A stretch of 50,127 nucleotides of DNA from an uncultured Streptococcus sp. (GCA_934229725.1 CAKQDX010000016.1:1-50127); one strand, 5' to 3'; positions 42,177 through 50,127 are shown, counted from the first letter of the stretch. Made by a program: numbers and translations. Notes: a model not told the origin generated them from the sequence alone.

Positions 42177-43430
42177 ATGATAAAGCGAGATATTCCTAAA
42201 ATTAGATTCAATAATTCTAAAATTGATTGGCAACAAGTAAAATTTAAAAATTTGCTTAACTCAGAAGAGGGAATTAGACGTGGTCCATTTGGAAGTGCTT
42301 TAAAAAAAGAATTATTTGTTCAAAATAGCGAGTATGTAGTCTATGAACAGCAAAATGCGATTTACGACCACTTTAATACTAGATATAGAATCTCAGAAGA
42401 AAAGTATCATGAACTAAAGAAATTTATTTTGTTACCTGGTGACTTTATTATGAGTGGTGCTGGTACTATTGGTAAAATTTCACTAGTACCTGAGGGAATT
42501 GAGAACGGTGTGTTTAATCAAGCTCTAATCAGATTAAGAGTTAATAAAAACACTGATAAAGAATTCTTTTTACAATGGATGAGATCGTCAAAAATGCAAA
42601 TCAAGCTAACGAAAGCTAACCCAGCTTCAGCTATGGTAAATTTGGTACCGATGTCTGAGGTGAAAGAATGGGATGTAATTGTTCCATCTCTAGAAGAACA
42701 ATCCGCCATCGGCTACCTCTTCCGTACTCTCGATGACCTTCTGACTAGCCACAAGGATAATCTTGCTAACTACCAATCACTCAAGGCAGCCATGCTCTCT
42801 AAGATGTTTCCAAAAGCTGGACAGACAGTACCTGAGATTCGTTTGGATGGATTCGAAAGAGAGTGGAAAAAGTCTAAATTAAAAGATGTCGCTCATCGTG
42901 TACAGGGTAATGATGGAAGAATGGATTTGCCAACTTTAACAATTTCTGCATCTGGCGGTTGGATGAATCAAATTGATCGATTTTCTGCTAATATTGCCGG
43001 AAAAGAACAAAAGAATTATACCCTTTTAAAAAAAGGGGAACTATCATATAACCATGGTAATTCAAAATTAGCAAAATATGGAGTTGTTTTTGAATTACAG
43101 GATTATGAAGAAGCACTTGTTCCAAAAGTTTATCATAGTTTTAGAGTTAATCAACTTGCAGATGCAAAATTTATTGAAATAATGTTTTCAACAAAAATCC
43201 CAGATCGGGAATTAGGAAAACTTGTCTCATCAGGGGCAAGAATGGATGGATTGTTAAATATTAGTTTTGATGATTTTATGAATATTGCTATTATTATCCC
43301 GACTATTGAAGAACAACAAGCCATCGGTGCCTATTTCTCAAATCTTGACCAGCTTATCACTTCTTTCCAGGAGAAAATTACTCAGCTTGAGACTCTGAAA
43401 AAGAAACTCTTGCAAGATATGTTCATCTAA
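42177..43430 (+). CDS. hsdS: Type I restriction enzyme specificity subunit HsdS
   Basis: 417 residues with two target-recognition domains (TRD) and conserved helices between them: EEQSAIGYLFRTLDDLLTSHKDNLANYQSLKAAMLSKMFPK (about 177-215) and EEQQAIGAYFSNLDQLITSFQEKITQLETLKKKLLQDMF at the end. The TRDs set the recognition sequence; the helices set the spacing. Conserved regions are more GC-rich with host-like codons, the TRDs AT-rich, which suggests TRD exchange. It would combine with hsdM (46169) and hsdR (35182). An alternative is that it belongs only to a degraded type I cassette, but all three subunits are intact. Confidence 0.95.
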   Translation: MIKRDIPKIRFNNSKIDWQQVKFKNLLNSEEGIRRGPFGSALKKELFVQNSEYVVYEQQNAIYDHFNTRYRISEEKYHELKKFILLPGDFIMSGAGTIGKISLVPEGIENGVFNQALIRLRVNKNTDKEFFLQWMRSSKMQIKLTKANPASAMVNLVPMSEVKEWDVIVPSLEEQSAIGYLFRTLDDLLTSHKDNLANYQSLKAAMLSKMFPKAGQTVPEIRLDGFEREWKKSKLKDVAHRVQGNDGRMDLPTLTISASGGWMNQIDRFSANIAGKEQKNYTLLKKGELSYNHGNSKLAKYGVVFELQDYEEALVPKVYHSFRVNQLADAKFIEIMFSTKIPDRELGKLVSSGARMDGLLNISFDDFMNIAIIIPTIEEQQAIGAYFSNLDQLITSFQEKITQLETLKKKLLQDMFI

Positions 43431-43444
43431 GGAGAAAGTGAAAT

Positions 43445-45346
43445 ATGGAGCATGAATTCATTAAGTTAGAGCACATTGATACTTCAGTTGCGGCGAACAA
43501 TTTTGCTGAATTACTCAACGATAATAAAACATATTTTTTAAATGGTAGTTGGGGATCTGGTAAGACTGATTTTTTAGAAGAGGTGAAGAAAAATTCCCCC
43601 AAGAAACTCATTACAATTGATTTTTGGAGACTAACAGATACTAGGTCAACAATTGAGATTGCATGTTCAAAATTATATCCATTTTTATACTGGGCTATAA
43701 GAGTATGTATTGTTCTTCTAGTGGCTGTATCTATACTGATGACTAATCTTGTTGATATTGGATTGAGTAATTATTTGGGTAGCTCAAAACTATTGATTTT
43801 GAAATTAGGAGGAGTAATAGCATTAATAGTTGCTGTATGGCAAGTCTTTAAGAAAAAATCCGATGAATTTTATTGTTTTTTACTAAGTAATTCTCTAAAG
43901 TTCCGAAAGTTTTCGAAAGTTCTGATTATTGATGACTTTGATAGAATGTCCGAAAAGCAACAGGAAGAAAGTTATAAACTTTTCAGTTTAATAAATGGAA
44001 AGTTACCTATTATTTTTGTTGGTGATATTACAAAGGTTCATAAAAATGATGATAATTATCTATCTAAAATAATTGATAGACAAGTTGAACTACCATTTGA
44101 TTTGCATCCATCTAAAATATGGAATAACTATTTTAGTGTTTTAGAAGATAAATTTAATATAGTACTTTCTAATGATTTTAAAAAAAGAGTAGGTTCTGAT
44201 CAGAAGAATTTACGAGATAGAGAACACTTTAATGATTATGTCAATCAAGAATTCTTTAGAAGGGGAAAGTTTGGTCGTGTTCAAGTTGAGCAGCAATTAC
44301 TAGTGATTTATGCTTATCTATTTTATCCAGAACTATATAATAATATTATTGAAGGTGTTTCCATTACAATCAAGGATTCTGAGGAAACAGTTTTTCAAAG
44401 TGTGACTAAAAAAGGCCTCACGATAAAAGAACAATTATCTAAAATCCAGAGATTCGAAATTTTAGGTTATCCGTTTTGTTTTAATAGAAATCCGCAAGGA
44501 TATCAAGTTTACGAAGTATCTTCTAATCGTACAGAAGATGAATTAGATATTTTATTTGATAATATGTCAGAAGATTTAGTTAAAGAATTGGTTGAGTCGG
44601 ATAAATTGACTGATTTTTACCAATATTTAAATACACAGTATCAAACATTTTCTGAGAACCAACAAAACCAACTCTTCGAGATAGCCATAAAAGAATCCTT
44701 GAAATTAAAAAATAGTCCCTCGATGAATTTTATAATCCAAGAAAGGTTTTCGGAACTTTATTACTCAGTTAATGGTGAAGAAACTGACCTTATGGACTTA
44801 GATGGTGAGGAGTTTAATGCTAAACGAATTGAGAGAATAGAGGCTATTTTTGAGCCTCTGGGATATGATCAGTCACAAATAATTTATATTTTAGAAAAGC
44901 ACAATGTATTGAGCTTCCCTGAGTTAGGAAAGTCTTACACCAACCTAATAATTACTCCTGAAACTATCTTGAAATATAAGAGAAAGGATTTTATACTTTT
45001 AACCTATCTACATTGTGAAAATCTATCAAGACAGTTTATAAATTGGGATAGAAATATATGGGAATGTATAGATTTATTTGATAACAGGGAATTTTTGTCA
45101 TTTTGGAGATTTCAATCAATTATCACAAATAATTTAGATATTAAAGACTTTGATATTAAAGACTTTGATATTATTCCTGAGGATAAGAGGTATACTATTT
45201 GGATTGGTAGATATTTGTCCAAATTTCCAGATGATTATATTGATTTTAGGGAGTCTGTCATTTCTAAGATTAAACCAATACTTGAAAAGATGGAGAAGGA
45301 AGGTTTTATATTTACTGAAAAAATTGATGAAAGACATAAAAGATAA
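43445..45346 (+). CDS. KAP family P-loop NTPase with membrane segments
   Basis: 633 residues. Walker A NGSWGSGKTDF (Gly34-Thr41), then two hydrophobic helices (about 80-100 and 114-134), then Walker B VLIIDDFDRM (Asp163-Asp164). The insertion of membrane helices between Walker A and B defines the KAP NTPase family, which includes the F-plasmid phage-exclusion protein PifA. The C-terminal 400 residues are unique and helical; near the end a short tandem repeat (DIKDFDIKDFDI) is seen. AAGGAG before the ATG and 14 bp from hsdS, so probably cotranscribed. A phage sensor at the membrane is likely but unproved. Confidence 0.88.
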   Translation: MEHEFIKLEHIDTSVAANNFAELLNDNKTYFLNGSWGSGKTDFLEEVKKNSPKKLITIDFWRLTDTRSTIEIACSKLYPFLYWAIRVCIVLLVAVSILMTNLVDIGLSNYLGSSKLLILKLGGVIALIVAVWQVFKKKSDEFYCFLLSNSLKFRKFSKVLIIDDFDRMSEKQQEESYKLFSLINGKLPIIFVGDITKVHKNDDNYLSKIIDRQVELPFDLHPSKIWNNYFSVLEDKFNIVLSNDFKKRVGSDQKNLRDREHFNDYVNQEFFRRGKFGRVQVEQQLLVIYAYLFYPELYNNIIEGVSITIKDSEETVFQSVTKKGLTIKEQLSKIQRFEILGYPFCFNRNPQGYQVYEVSSNRTEDELDILFDNMSEDLVKELVESDKLTDFYQYLNTQYQTFSENQQNQLFEIAIKESLKLKNSPSMNFIIQERFSELYYSVNGEETDLMDLDGEEFNAKRIERIEAIFEPLGYDQSQIIYILEKHNVLSFPELGKSYTNLIITPETILKYKRKDFILLTYLHCENLSRQFINWDRNIWECIDLFDNREFLSFWRFQSIITNNLDIKDFDIKDFDIIPEDKRYTIWIGRYLSKFPDDYIDFRESVISKIKPILEKMEKEGFIFTEKIDERHKR

Positions 45347-45373
45347 GCCAAAGTACTTTCAAAGGAGACAAAC

Positions 45374-46126
45374 ATGGTATCAGTAACACAACGTATTAAA
45401 CAGATTAAGCAGCCTCACGGTGGCTATCTGCCGGTTAAGACGTTTAAAGTGACGACGCTTGATGATGGTCAGGTTCTTAATGCTGAGGAGTCTATTGCGG
45501 CTAGTTTGGTTGGGACTGCTGTGGACTATCTTAGTCGTTTCATGGATGGGACAGCTGTTGAGGAGGCTTTTGAGATTTCCTTGCTTGGTGTTAGGGCCAT
45601 GAGGATGGAGGCTAAGGCTTTGGGTCTTCTGGATGATGTCAAGGGACTAGATGATTTGTCGATTACTAGGGCTTGTCAGTTGGCAGGTTTTGATAGTGCC
45701 TTTCGTGCTGGTCCTCTGGCTTATCGTCCAGTGGAGGGGATTGTTCCAGATCAGTCTACCATTGCTAATATTCGTACCATGGTTGAGCGTAGTTTGAGCT
45801 TTTTCAAGGCCTTTGGTCCTGTGACTGCGGATGGTTTTACCATGGAAGGGGCTTATACGGCTACCATAACGACTGGCGATGGGGATTTCTTGACTAAAGA
45901 TACCCTTTGGGACTTTAAAGTCACCACCAGCAAGCCTAATAAGGACCATACCTTGCAGCTACTGATTTACTATCTCATGGGTAGGCGTTCGATTCATCCA
46001 GAGTTTCAAACCATAGAAAATCTAGGCATTTTCAACCCACGTCAAAACACTATTTACCAACTTCCTATTTCTGAGATTTCAGATGAGGTCATCAAGGAAG
46101 TGGAAACAGTCGTGATTGGCTATTAG
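45374..46126 (+). CDS. PD-(D/E)XK nuclease-like protein in the type I operon
   Basis: 250 residues. After a helical N-terminal region, the block GDGDFLTKDTLWDFKVT has Asp171 and Asp180-x-Lys182, then LQLLIYYLMG with Gln195 and Tyr199. This spacing (D...DxK...QxxxY) is that of RecB/Cas4-like PD-(D/E)XK nucleases. Codon use is GC-richer, like hsdM and hsdR, so it may be an old member of the restriction locus. GGAG at 45363 is next to the ATG. No homologue with known function comes to mind. It may cut DNA or help the restriction complex; this is inference. Confidence 0.7.
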   Translation: MVSVTQRIKQIKQPHGGYLPVKTFKVTTLDDGQVLNAEESIAASLVGTAVDYLSRFMDGTAVEEAFEISLLGVRAMRMEAKALGLLDDVKGLDDLSITRACQLAGFDSAFRAGPLAYRPVEGIVPDQSTIANIRTMVERSLSFFKAFGPVTADGFTMEGAYTATITTGDGDFLTKDTLWDFKVTTSKPNKDHTLQLLIYYLMGRRSIHPEFQTIENLGIFNPRQNTIYQLPISEISDEVIKEVETVVIGY

Positions 46127-46168
46127 AACGAATAGGATAATATTTAAAAATACAAAGAAAGAAACATT

Positions 46169-47773
46169 ATGTCAGAAACAACACAAACCTCCCAGTCGCT
46201 TTATCAAGCCCTGTGGAACTCAGCGGATGTGCTCCGCTCTAAGATGGATGCTAACGACTATAAGTCTTATCTCTTGGGCATGGTCTTTTACAAGTATTTG
46301 TCGGACAAGATGCTCTTTTTCGTGGCAGAAACCATGGAGGAGGAGACAGAAAGCTTGGAAGAGGCACTGGCAGTCTATCGTAAATACTACGAGGATGAGG
46401 AGACTCACGAGGACCTCTTGTCAGTTATCACTGATGAGATGAGCTACGCCATTCATCCTGACTTGACCTTTACGGCTTTGGTTGAGCGAGTGAATGATGG
46501 AAGCTTCCAGCTAGAGGACTTGGCTCAGGGCTTCCGTGATATTGAGCAGAGCGACGAGCTCTATGAAAACCTTTTTGAAGACATCGACCTCTACTCTAAG
46601 AAACTTGGGGCGACTCCTCAAAAGCAAAACCAGACGGTTGCGGCTGTGATGAAAGAGTTGGCTGTCCTAGATGTGGCTGGTCATGCTGGTGATATGCTTG
46701 GTGATGCTTACGAGTACTTGATTGGTCAGTTTGCGACGGATTCGGGTAAGAAAGCTGGTGAGTTCTATACACCGCAACCTGTTGCCAAGCTCATGACTCA
46801 GATTGCCTTTTTAGGTCGTGAGGACAAGCAAGGCTTTACCCTTTACGATGCGACTATGGGGTCAGGCTCGCTCTTGCTTAATGCCAAACGCTATTCACGC
46901 CAACCACAGACAGTGGTTTACTTTGGTCAAGAGTTGAATACCTCAACATATAACCTGGCACGTATGAACATGATTCTGCATGGTGTGCCGATTGAAAACC
47001 AGTTTTTACACAACGCTGATACCTTGGATGAGGATTGGCCAACCCAAGAGCCGACTAACTTTGATGGTGTTCTCATGAACCCACCTTATTCAGCCAAGTG
47101 GTCTGCCAGCTCAGGATTCATGGATGACCCTCGTTTTTCACCATTTGGGAAACTGGCACCTAAGTCTAAGGCTGATTTTGCCTTCCTCTTGCATGGTTAC
47201 TATCACTTGAAACAAGACAATGGTGTTATGGCCATCGTCCTTCCTCATGGGGTGCTCTTCCGTGGTAATGCTGAAGGGACTATTCGTAAGGCTTTGTTAG
47301 AAGAAGGGGCTATTGATACGGTTATCGGTCTGCCTGCGAATATTTTCTTTAACACCAGTATTCCGACGACGGTTATCATTCTCAAAAAGAACCGCACGAA
47401 TCGTGATGTTTACTTTATCGATGCCTCTAAGGAGTTTGATAAAGGGAAAAATCAGAACATCATGACAGATGCCTATATTGAGAAGATTCTCAATGCTTAT
47501 AAGAGCCGTGAGGATATGGACAAGTTCGCCCATCTGGCTAGCTTTGAAGAGATTGTGGAAAATGACTACAACCTTAATATTCCTCGCTATGTGGATACCT
47601 TTGAGGAAGAGGAAGTGGAGCCCTTGACTGATATTGTGGCTAAGATTAATCAGACTAATGCGACGATTGAAAGTCAGACAGCTTCCCTTCTCGACATGCT
47701 TGGCCAGCTTCATGGAACGACGCCAGAAGCAGACGAGGAACTTAAGGCCTTTGTGAAAGCATTTAAGGGGTAA
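46169..47773 (+). CDS. hsdM: Type I restriction enzyme methyltransferase subunit HsdM
   Basis: 534 residues, standard. N6-adenine methylase with catalytic NPPY (304-307) and the AdoMet motif region DATMGSGSLLLNA; an N-terminal HsdM_N domain (about 12-150), and the conserved GEFYTPQPVAKLM. It modifies the host DNA at the HsdS target. The last gene of the restriction locus here; a terminator at 47802-47831 follows. hsdR, hsdS and hsdM together make a full system in an unusual spread order. Confidence 0.97.
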   Translation: MSETTQTSQSLYQALWNSADVLRSKMDANDYKSYLLGMVFYKYLSDKMLFFVAETMEEETESLEEALAVYRKYYEDEETHEDLLSVITDEMSYAIHPDLTFTALVERVNDGSFQLEDLAQGFRDIEQSDELYENLFEDIDLYSKKLGATPQKQNQTVAAVMKELAVLDVAGHAGDMLGDAYEYLIGQFATDSGKKAGEFYTPQPVAKLMTQIAFLGREDKQGFTLYDATMGSGSLLLNAKRYSRQPQTVVYFGQELNTSTYNLARMNMILHGVPIENQFLHNADTLDEDWPTQEPTNFDGVLMNPPYSAKWSASSGFMDDPRFSPFGKLAPKSKADFAFLLHGYYHLKQDNGVMAIVLPHGVLFRGNAEGTIRKALLEEGAIDTVIGLPANIFFNTSIPTTVIILKKNRTNRDVYFIDASKEFDKGKNQNIMTDAYIEKILNAYKSREDMDKFAHLASFEEIVENDYNLNIPRYVDTFEEEEVEPLTDIVAKINQTNATIESQTASLLDMLGQLHGTTPEADEELKAFVKAFKG

Positions 47774-47801
47774 TTTATTAGTAAATGATAAAAGAAGGAT
47801 T

Positions 47802-47831
47802 AGTCAAATGAAGTTTTGACTGGTCTTTTTT
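47802..47831 (+). terminator. Terminator after hsdM
   Basis: AGTCAAA (47802-47808) pairs with TTTGACT (47815-47821), followed by GGTCTTTTTT. Confidence 0.75.
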
Positions 47832-47850
47832 CTATGAATTTGATAATATT

Positions 47851-47871
47851 AAATTACCAAAAAGGTAATTT
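47851..47871. promoter_or_regulatory. Inverted repeat, candidate operator of the second toxin-antitoxin pair
   Basis: AAATTACC (47851-47858) and GGTAATTT (47864-47871) form a perfect inverted repeat with a 5-nt spacer, just after a GATAAT box (47842-47847) and 20 bp before the toxin ATG. It is a likely binding site for the HTH part of the antitoxin. Confidence 0.6.
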
Positions 47872-47891
47872 AAATAAACAGAAAGGAATTT

Positions 47892-48230
47892 ATGAAGCTT
47901 ATCTATACAAATAAAACTGTTGAGAAACAGTGCACTGAGCTTAGGCGAGCGAAAAAGGATTTTTCGGATAAGATTGCATTAAAGTTGCACCAGTTGATTA
48001 ACCTTTTGGAAGCATCGGATTCTTTGGCTAGTGTGACGGCTTTTCCTAAGTATCATTTTCACCAATTAAAGGAAAAGAGAGATGGACAGTTTGCTTTAGA
48101 TATAGATGGTCGAAGGAGTTCCTATCGTTTGATTGTAGGATTTCGTGAGGAAGATTTTGATAAGGTATTTTCTAGTCCGGTAGAAATCGAAATCTTGAAA
48201 ATAGAGGAGGTTAGCAATCATTATGAGTAA
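47892..48230 (+). CDS. RelE/HigB-like toxin of the second toxin-antitoxin pair
   Basis: 112 residues. Sequence MKLIYTNKTVEKQCTELRRAKKDFSDKIALKLHQLINLLEAS ... FHQLKEKRDGQFALDIDGRRSSYRLIV fits the RelE/HigB toxin superfamily (compare RmRelE-type GRRYRLIV), with basic residues in the active region. AAGGAA upstream. The last 8 bp overlap the antitoxin gene (48223). It differs from the toxin at 34361 in family branch, so it is not a copy. Confidence 0.85.
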   Translation: MKLIYTNKTVEKQCTELRRAKKDFSDKIALKLHQLINLLEASDSLASVTAFPKYHFHQLKEKRDGQFALDIDGRRSSYRLIVGFREEDFDKVFSSPVEIEILKIEEVSNHYE

Positions 48231-49308
48231 AAAAGTGGTTGAGTACAAAGACCTGGTTGCTTTTCATCCAGGTCAGTATGTTGAAGACTTAATTGAGGAC
48301 TATAACGTAACTCAGAAAGAATTTGCGGAGCGTTTGGGAGTCTCTGCTAAGACTGTCAGCAAGCTAGTTAATGCTGAGGAGTCTATTAGTAAGGAGACAG
48401 CTCATAAGTTAGCCAAGTTAAGTGGTGTTTCTATGCAGACTTGGCTCAACCTTCAAAACATTTATGATGTGAAAGTGGCTGAAATTTTAGAACAAAGAGA
48501 GTTTGATCAAGGCCGCGAGAAGGAAATCTGCGAGATGATTGACCTCAAGTATTTTAAGAAAAAAGGCTACGTTCCAGAGAAGCGCTATAGTATCGGTGAA
48601 AAGATTACAGAGCTTCGGAAGATTTTAGAAGTATCGAGTTTAGAATATCTTGTGACTTTTAACCATTTAGTGAGTTATCGTAATACACGTGACTTTACCG
48701 AAAAGAGTATCGTTAATTCCAATATTATGTTAGAGTTAGCATCTAAAAAAGCTCGAAATAAAACGACCACGAAGCTTAATCGCAGAAAGTTAGAGAAAAG
48801 CTTACCAACTTTAAGAGACTTGACAAGACAAGATCCAAAGGACTTTGCTCAAGAGTTGACCGACATTTTGCTGGAGTGTGGGGTTGTCCTAGTGGGGCTC
48901 CCTGCTTTAGCAAATGCCAATTTAAATGGTGCAACAAAGAAGTTTGGAAACGGTAGTGTCTTGTTGTTATTAACAGATCGTAATAAAGCATCGGATATTT
49001 TTTGGTTTTCACTTTTCCATGAGATTGGCCATATTCTGCAGAATGACTTTTCGTCTGATCATGAAGGTAGCGACTCTTATCGACGTTCTGAGGAACAAGC
49101 AGACCAATTTGCGAAAGATTTATTAATTGACCCTCAAGACTATCAAAGATTTATAGATGAAGGTTGCTTTGATAAACAAGCAATTAAGAATTTTGCTGAT
49201 GAGATTGGTATTCATCCTAGCATTGTTTTAGGTCGCTTGCAGAATGATGAGTATTTGGGTTATGATCAATTTCGAGACTTGAAAGTTAACTATTATTTGG
49301 TTTCTTAA
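48223..49308 (+). CDS. HigA-like antitoxin fused to ImmA/IrrE metallopeptidase
   Basis: 361 residues. N-terminal XRE helix-turn-helix (about 22-75, VTQKEFAERLGVSAKTVSKLVNAEESISKETAHKLAKLSG). C-terminal zinc metallopeptidase of the ImmA/IrrE (COG2856) type with FHEIGHILQ (His266, Glu267, His270). Fusions of this kind occur with HigB/RelE-type toxins; the peptidase may remove the antitoxin or repressor under stress. Overlaps the toxin gene by 8 bp, so translationally coupled. Second addiction module at the right side of the restriction locus. Confidence 0.9.
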   Translation: MSKKVVEYKDLVAFHPGQYVEDLIEDYNVTQKEFAERLGVSAKTVSKLVNAEESISKETAHKLAKLSGVSMQTWLNLQNIYDVKVAEILEQREFDQGREKEICEMIDLKYFKKKGYVPEKRYSIGEKITELRKILEVSSLEYLVTFNHLVSYRNTRDFTEKSIVNSNIMLELASKKARNKTTTKLNRRKLEKSLPTLRDLTRQDPKDFAQELTDILLECGVVLVGLPALANANLNGATKKFGNGSVLLLLTDRNKASDIFWFSLFHEIGHILQNDFSSDHEGSDSYRRSEEQADQFAKDLLIDPQDYQRFIDEGCFDKQAIKNFADEIGIHPSIVLGRLQNDEYLGYDQFRDLKVNYYLVS

Positions 49309-49352
49309 TGAATCTTATAGTGCAATCAATGGCTTTTTCCGAATAATAGAAG

Positions 49353-49376
49353 TAGAGGGGCCAACCCTCTATTTTT
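49353..49376 (+). terminator. Terminator of the second toxin-antitoxin pair
   Basis: TAGAGGG pairs with CCCTCTA (49365-49371) followed by TTTTT. Confidence 0.85.
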
Positions 49377-49393
49377 AAATTGAGGAGAAGTAG

Positions 49394-50127
49394 ATGGAAA
49401 AAAGACACAAGCATGTCTCACCGACCTTGGATATTATGGCTAAGAAGATTTTTAGCCTGCCTGAGGTGACGGTGGCATTTATTCGAGATATTTTGGATTT
49501 GGATGTTGTGGATGCCCAGATTTTGGAAGGGACACAGCTTCATAAAAAGGATTTTGATGAGGATGAGCTCTTTTCAACCTCGGTGGATGTTCGAGCCAAG
49601 TTGAATGATGGAACCGAGGTTATCATTGAGATTCAGGTACGTAAGCAGCATTATTTTCTCAATCGTTTTCATTATTATTTGGCTAACCAGCTAGTGGAAA
49701 ATGTGCAACAATTACGTCAACAAGGGCAGACGCATAAGATGTATGAGCAGATGGAGCCGGTCTATGGCATAGCTATCTTGGAGAAGACCTTGTTGCCTGA
49801 TGAGGAATCCCCGATTAATACTTATTGGATGGCCAATAGTCGGACGGGTAGGCCTTTGAATGCCTACTATAAGGACGGTAAGCGGCAAAACCTTCTTCAG
49901 ATTGCCTTTTTAGAGTTGGATAAGTATAATAAAGATAAGCATATCAGGGATGAAGGACGGCAGTGGCTAGAGTTCTTTGGAAATCTCCCATTTTCCAAGG
50001 CACCTAGTCAAGCGGTCACGCATGCCGATTCATTACTGGATTCATCCAGCTGGACACAGGAGGAAAAGGCGATGATTGATGAACGCATACGTATTCAAGA
50101 AAATTATGACATGACCATGGAAACAGC
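49394..50127 (+). CDS. Rpn family recombination-promoting nuclease/putative transposase, partial
   Basis: ATG 49394, preceded by GAGGAG; open through the window end (about 244 residues seen, right end missing). MEKRHKHVSPTLDIMAKKIFSLPEVTVAFIRDIL, then STSVDVRAKLNDGTEVIIEIQV, the PD-(D/E)XK core (Asp of SVDV, then E-I-Q), matches the PF12784/Rpn (formerly transposase_31) family. Known Rpn proteins are DNA endonucleases that promote RecA-independent recombination; some act in phage defence. It may help explain the mobility of the island. Confidence 0.85.
   Translation, partial: MEKRHKHVSPTLDIMAKKIFSLPEVTVAFIRDILDLDVVDAQILEGTQLHKKDFDEDELFSTSVDVRAKLNDGTEVIIEIQVRKQHYFLNRFHYYLANQLVENVQQLRQQGQTHKMYEQMEPVYGIAILEKTLLPDEESPINTYWMANSRTGRPLNAYYKDGKRQNLLQIAFLELDKYNKDKHIRDEGRQWLEFFGNLPFSKAPSQAVTHADSLLDSSSWTQEEKAMIDERIRIQENYDMTMET

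Overview
The window reads as a chromosomal segment of a Streptococcus salivarius-group organism (S. thermophilus, S. salivarius or S. vestibularis). The type II-A CRISPR1-type locus (Cas9 beginning MSDLVLGLDIG, a 36-bp repeat starting GTTTTTGTACTC, a 350-residue Csn2, a tracrRNA between cas9 and cas1) is the one known from S. thermophilus. The housekeeping genes (tex, hprK-lgt, lysS, mntH, bioY) are streptococcal. I cannot separate the species: the Cas9 N-terminal two thirds look very like my memory of St1Cas9 but carry scattered substitutions, and the C-terminal third is a different allele.

Layout. 1-957: a possible insertion-sequence remnant and a small membrane-anchored protein. 1150-8178: a complete CRISPR-Cas locus (cas9, tracrRNA, cas1, cas2, csn2, a leader with a consensus promoter, 16 repeats and 15 spacers, two adjacent spacers being identical). 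8195-10080: a minus-strand operon of a 43-residue protein, a UPF0718 permease and its TIGR03943 partner, preceded by two tandem 96-bp hairpin-forming elements. 10420-16130: tex, sprT-like, pspC-like, hprK-lgt, DUF948 and YtxH-type genes. 16266-24632: two U32 tRNA-modification proteins with a CHY zinc-finger protein, bioY with a probable BirA operator, ydbC-like, mntH, a gene broken by one in-frame stop, and lysS. 24851-34134: a LysM/serine-rich exported protein, a HAD hydrolase with an unexplained leader, a histidine phosphatase, a YbaK deacylase, a GH25 protein, a Pr6Pr membrane protein, a lipase-like protein and a short-chain dehydrogenase.

34300-50127 is a defence island. A type I restriction-modification locus (hsdR 35182, hsdS 42177, hsdM 46169) is split by AT-rich cargo. 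Between hsdR and hsdS lie a small membrane protein and an AAA ATPase plus subtilisin-like protease pair that matches the IetAS architecture, with its own promoter. Between hsdS and hsdM lie a KAP-type P-loop NTPase with two membrane segments inserted between Walker A and Walker B, and a 250-residue PD-(D/E)XK nuclease-like protein. A HigBA-type toxin-antitoxin pair sits at each end (34361-35018 and 47892-49308); the distal antitoxin is fused to an ImmA/IrrE metallopeptidase. An Rpn-type PD-(D/E)XK nuclease/transposase gene runs off the right edge.

The island combines DNA modification and cleavage, proteolysis, a membrane NTPase and addiction modules in one gene string, next to a chromosome arm that already carries CRISPR-Cas. 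The most promising novelty is how these cargo genes are embedded in the restriction-modification operon. Also worth attention are the Cas9 C-terminal domain exchange and the duplicated structured leader at 10104-10310. All functional statements rest on motif reading and remembered family knowledge; no search was run.
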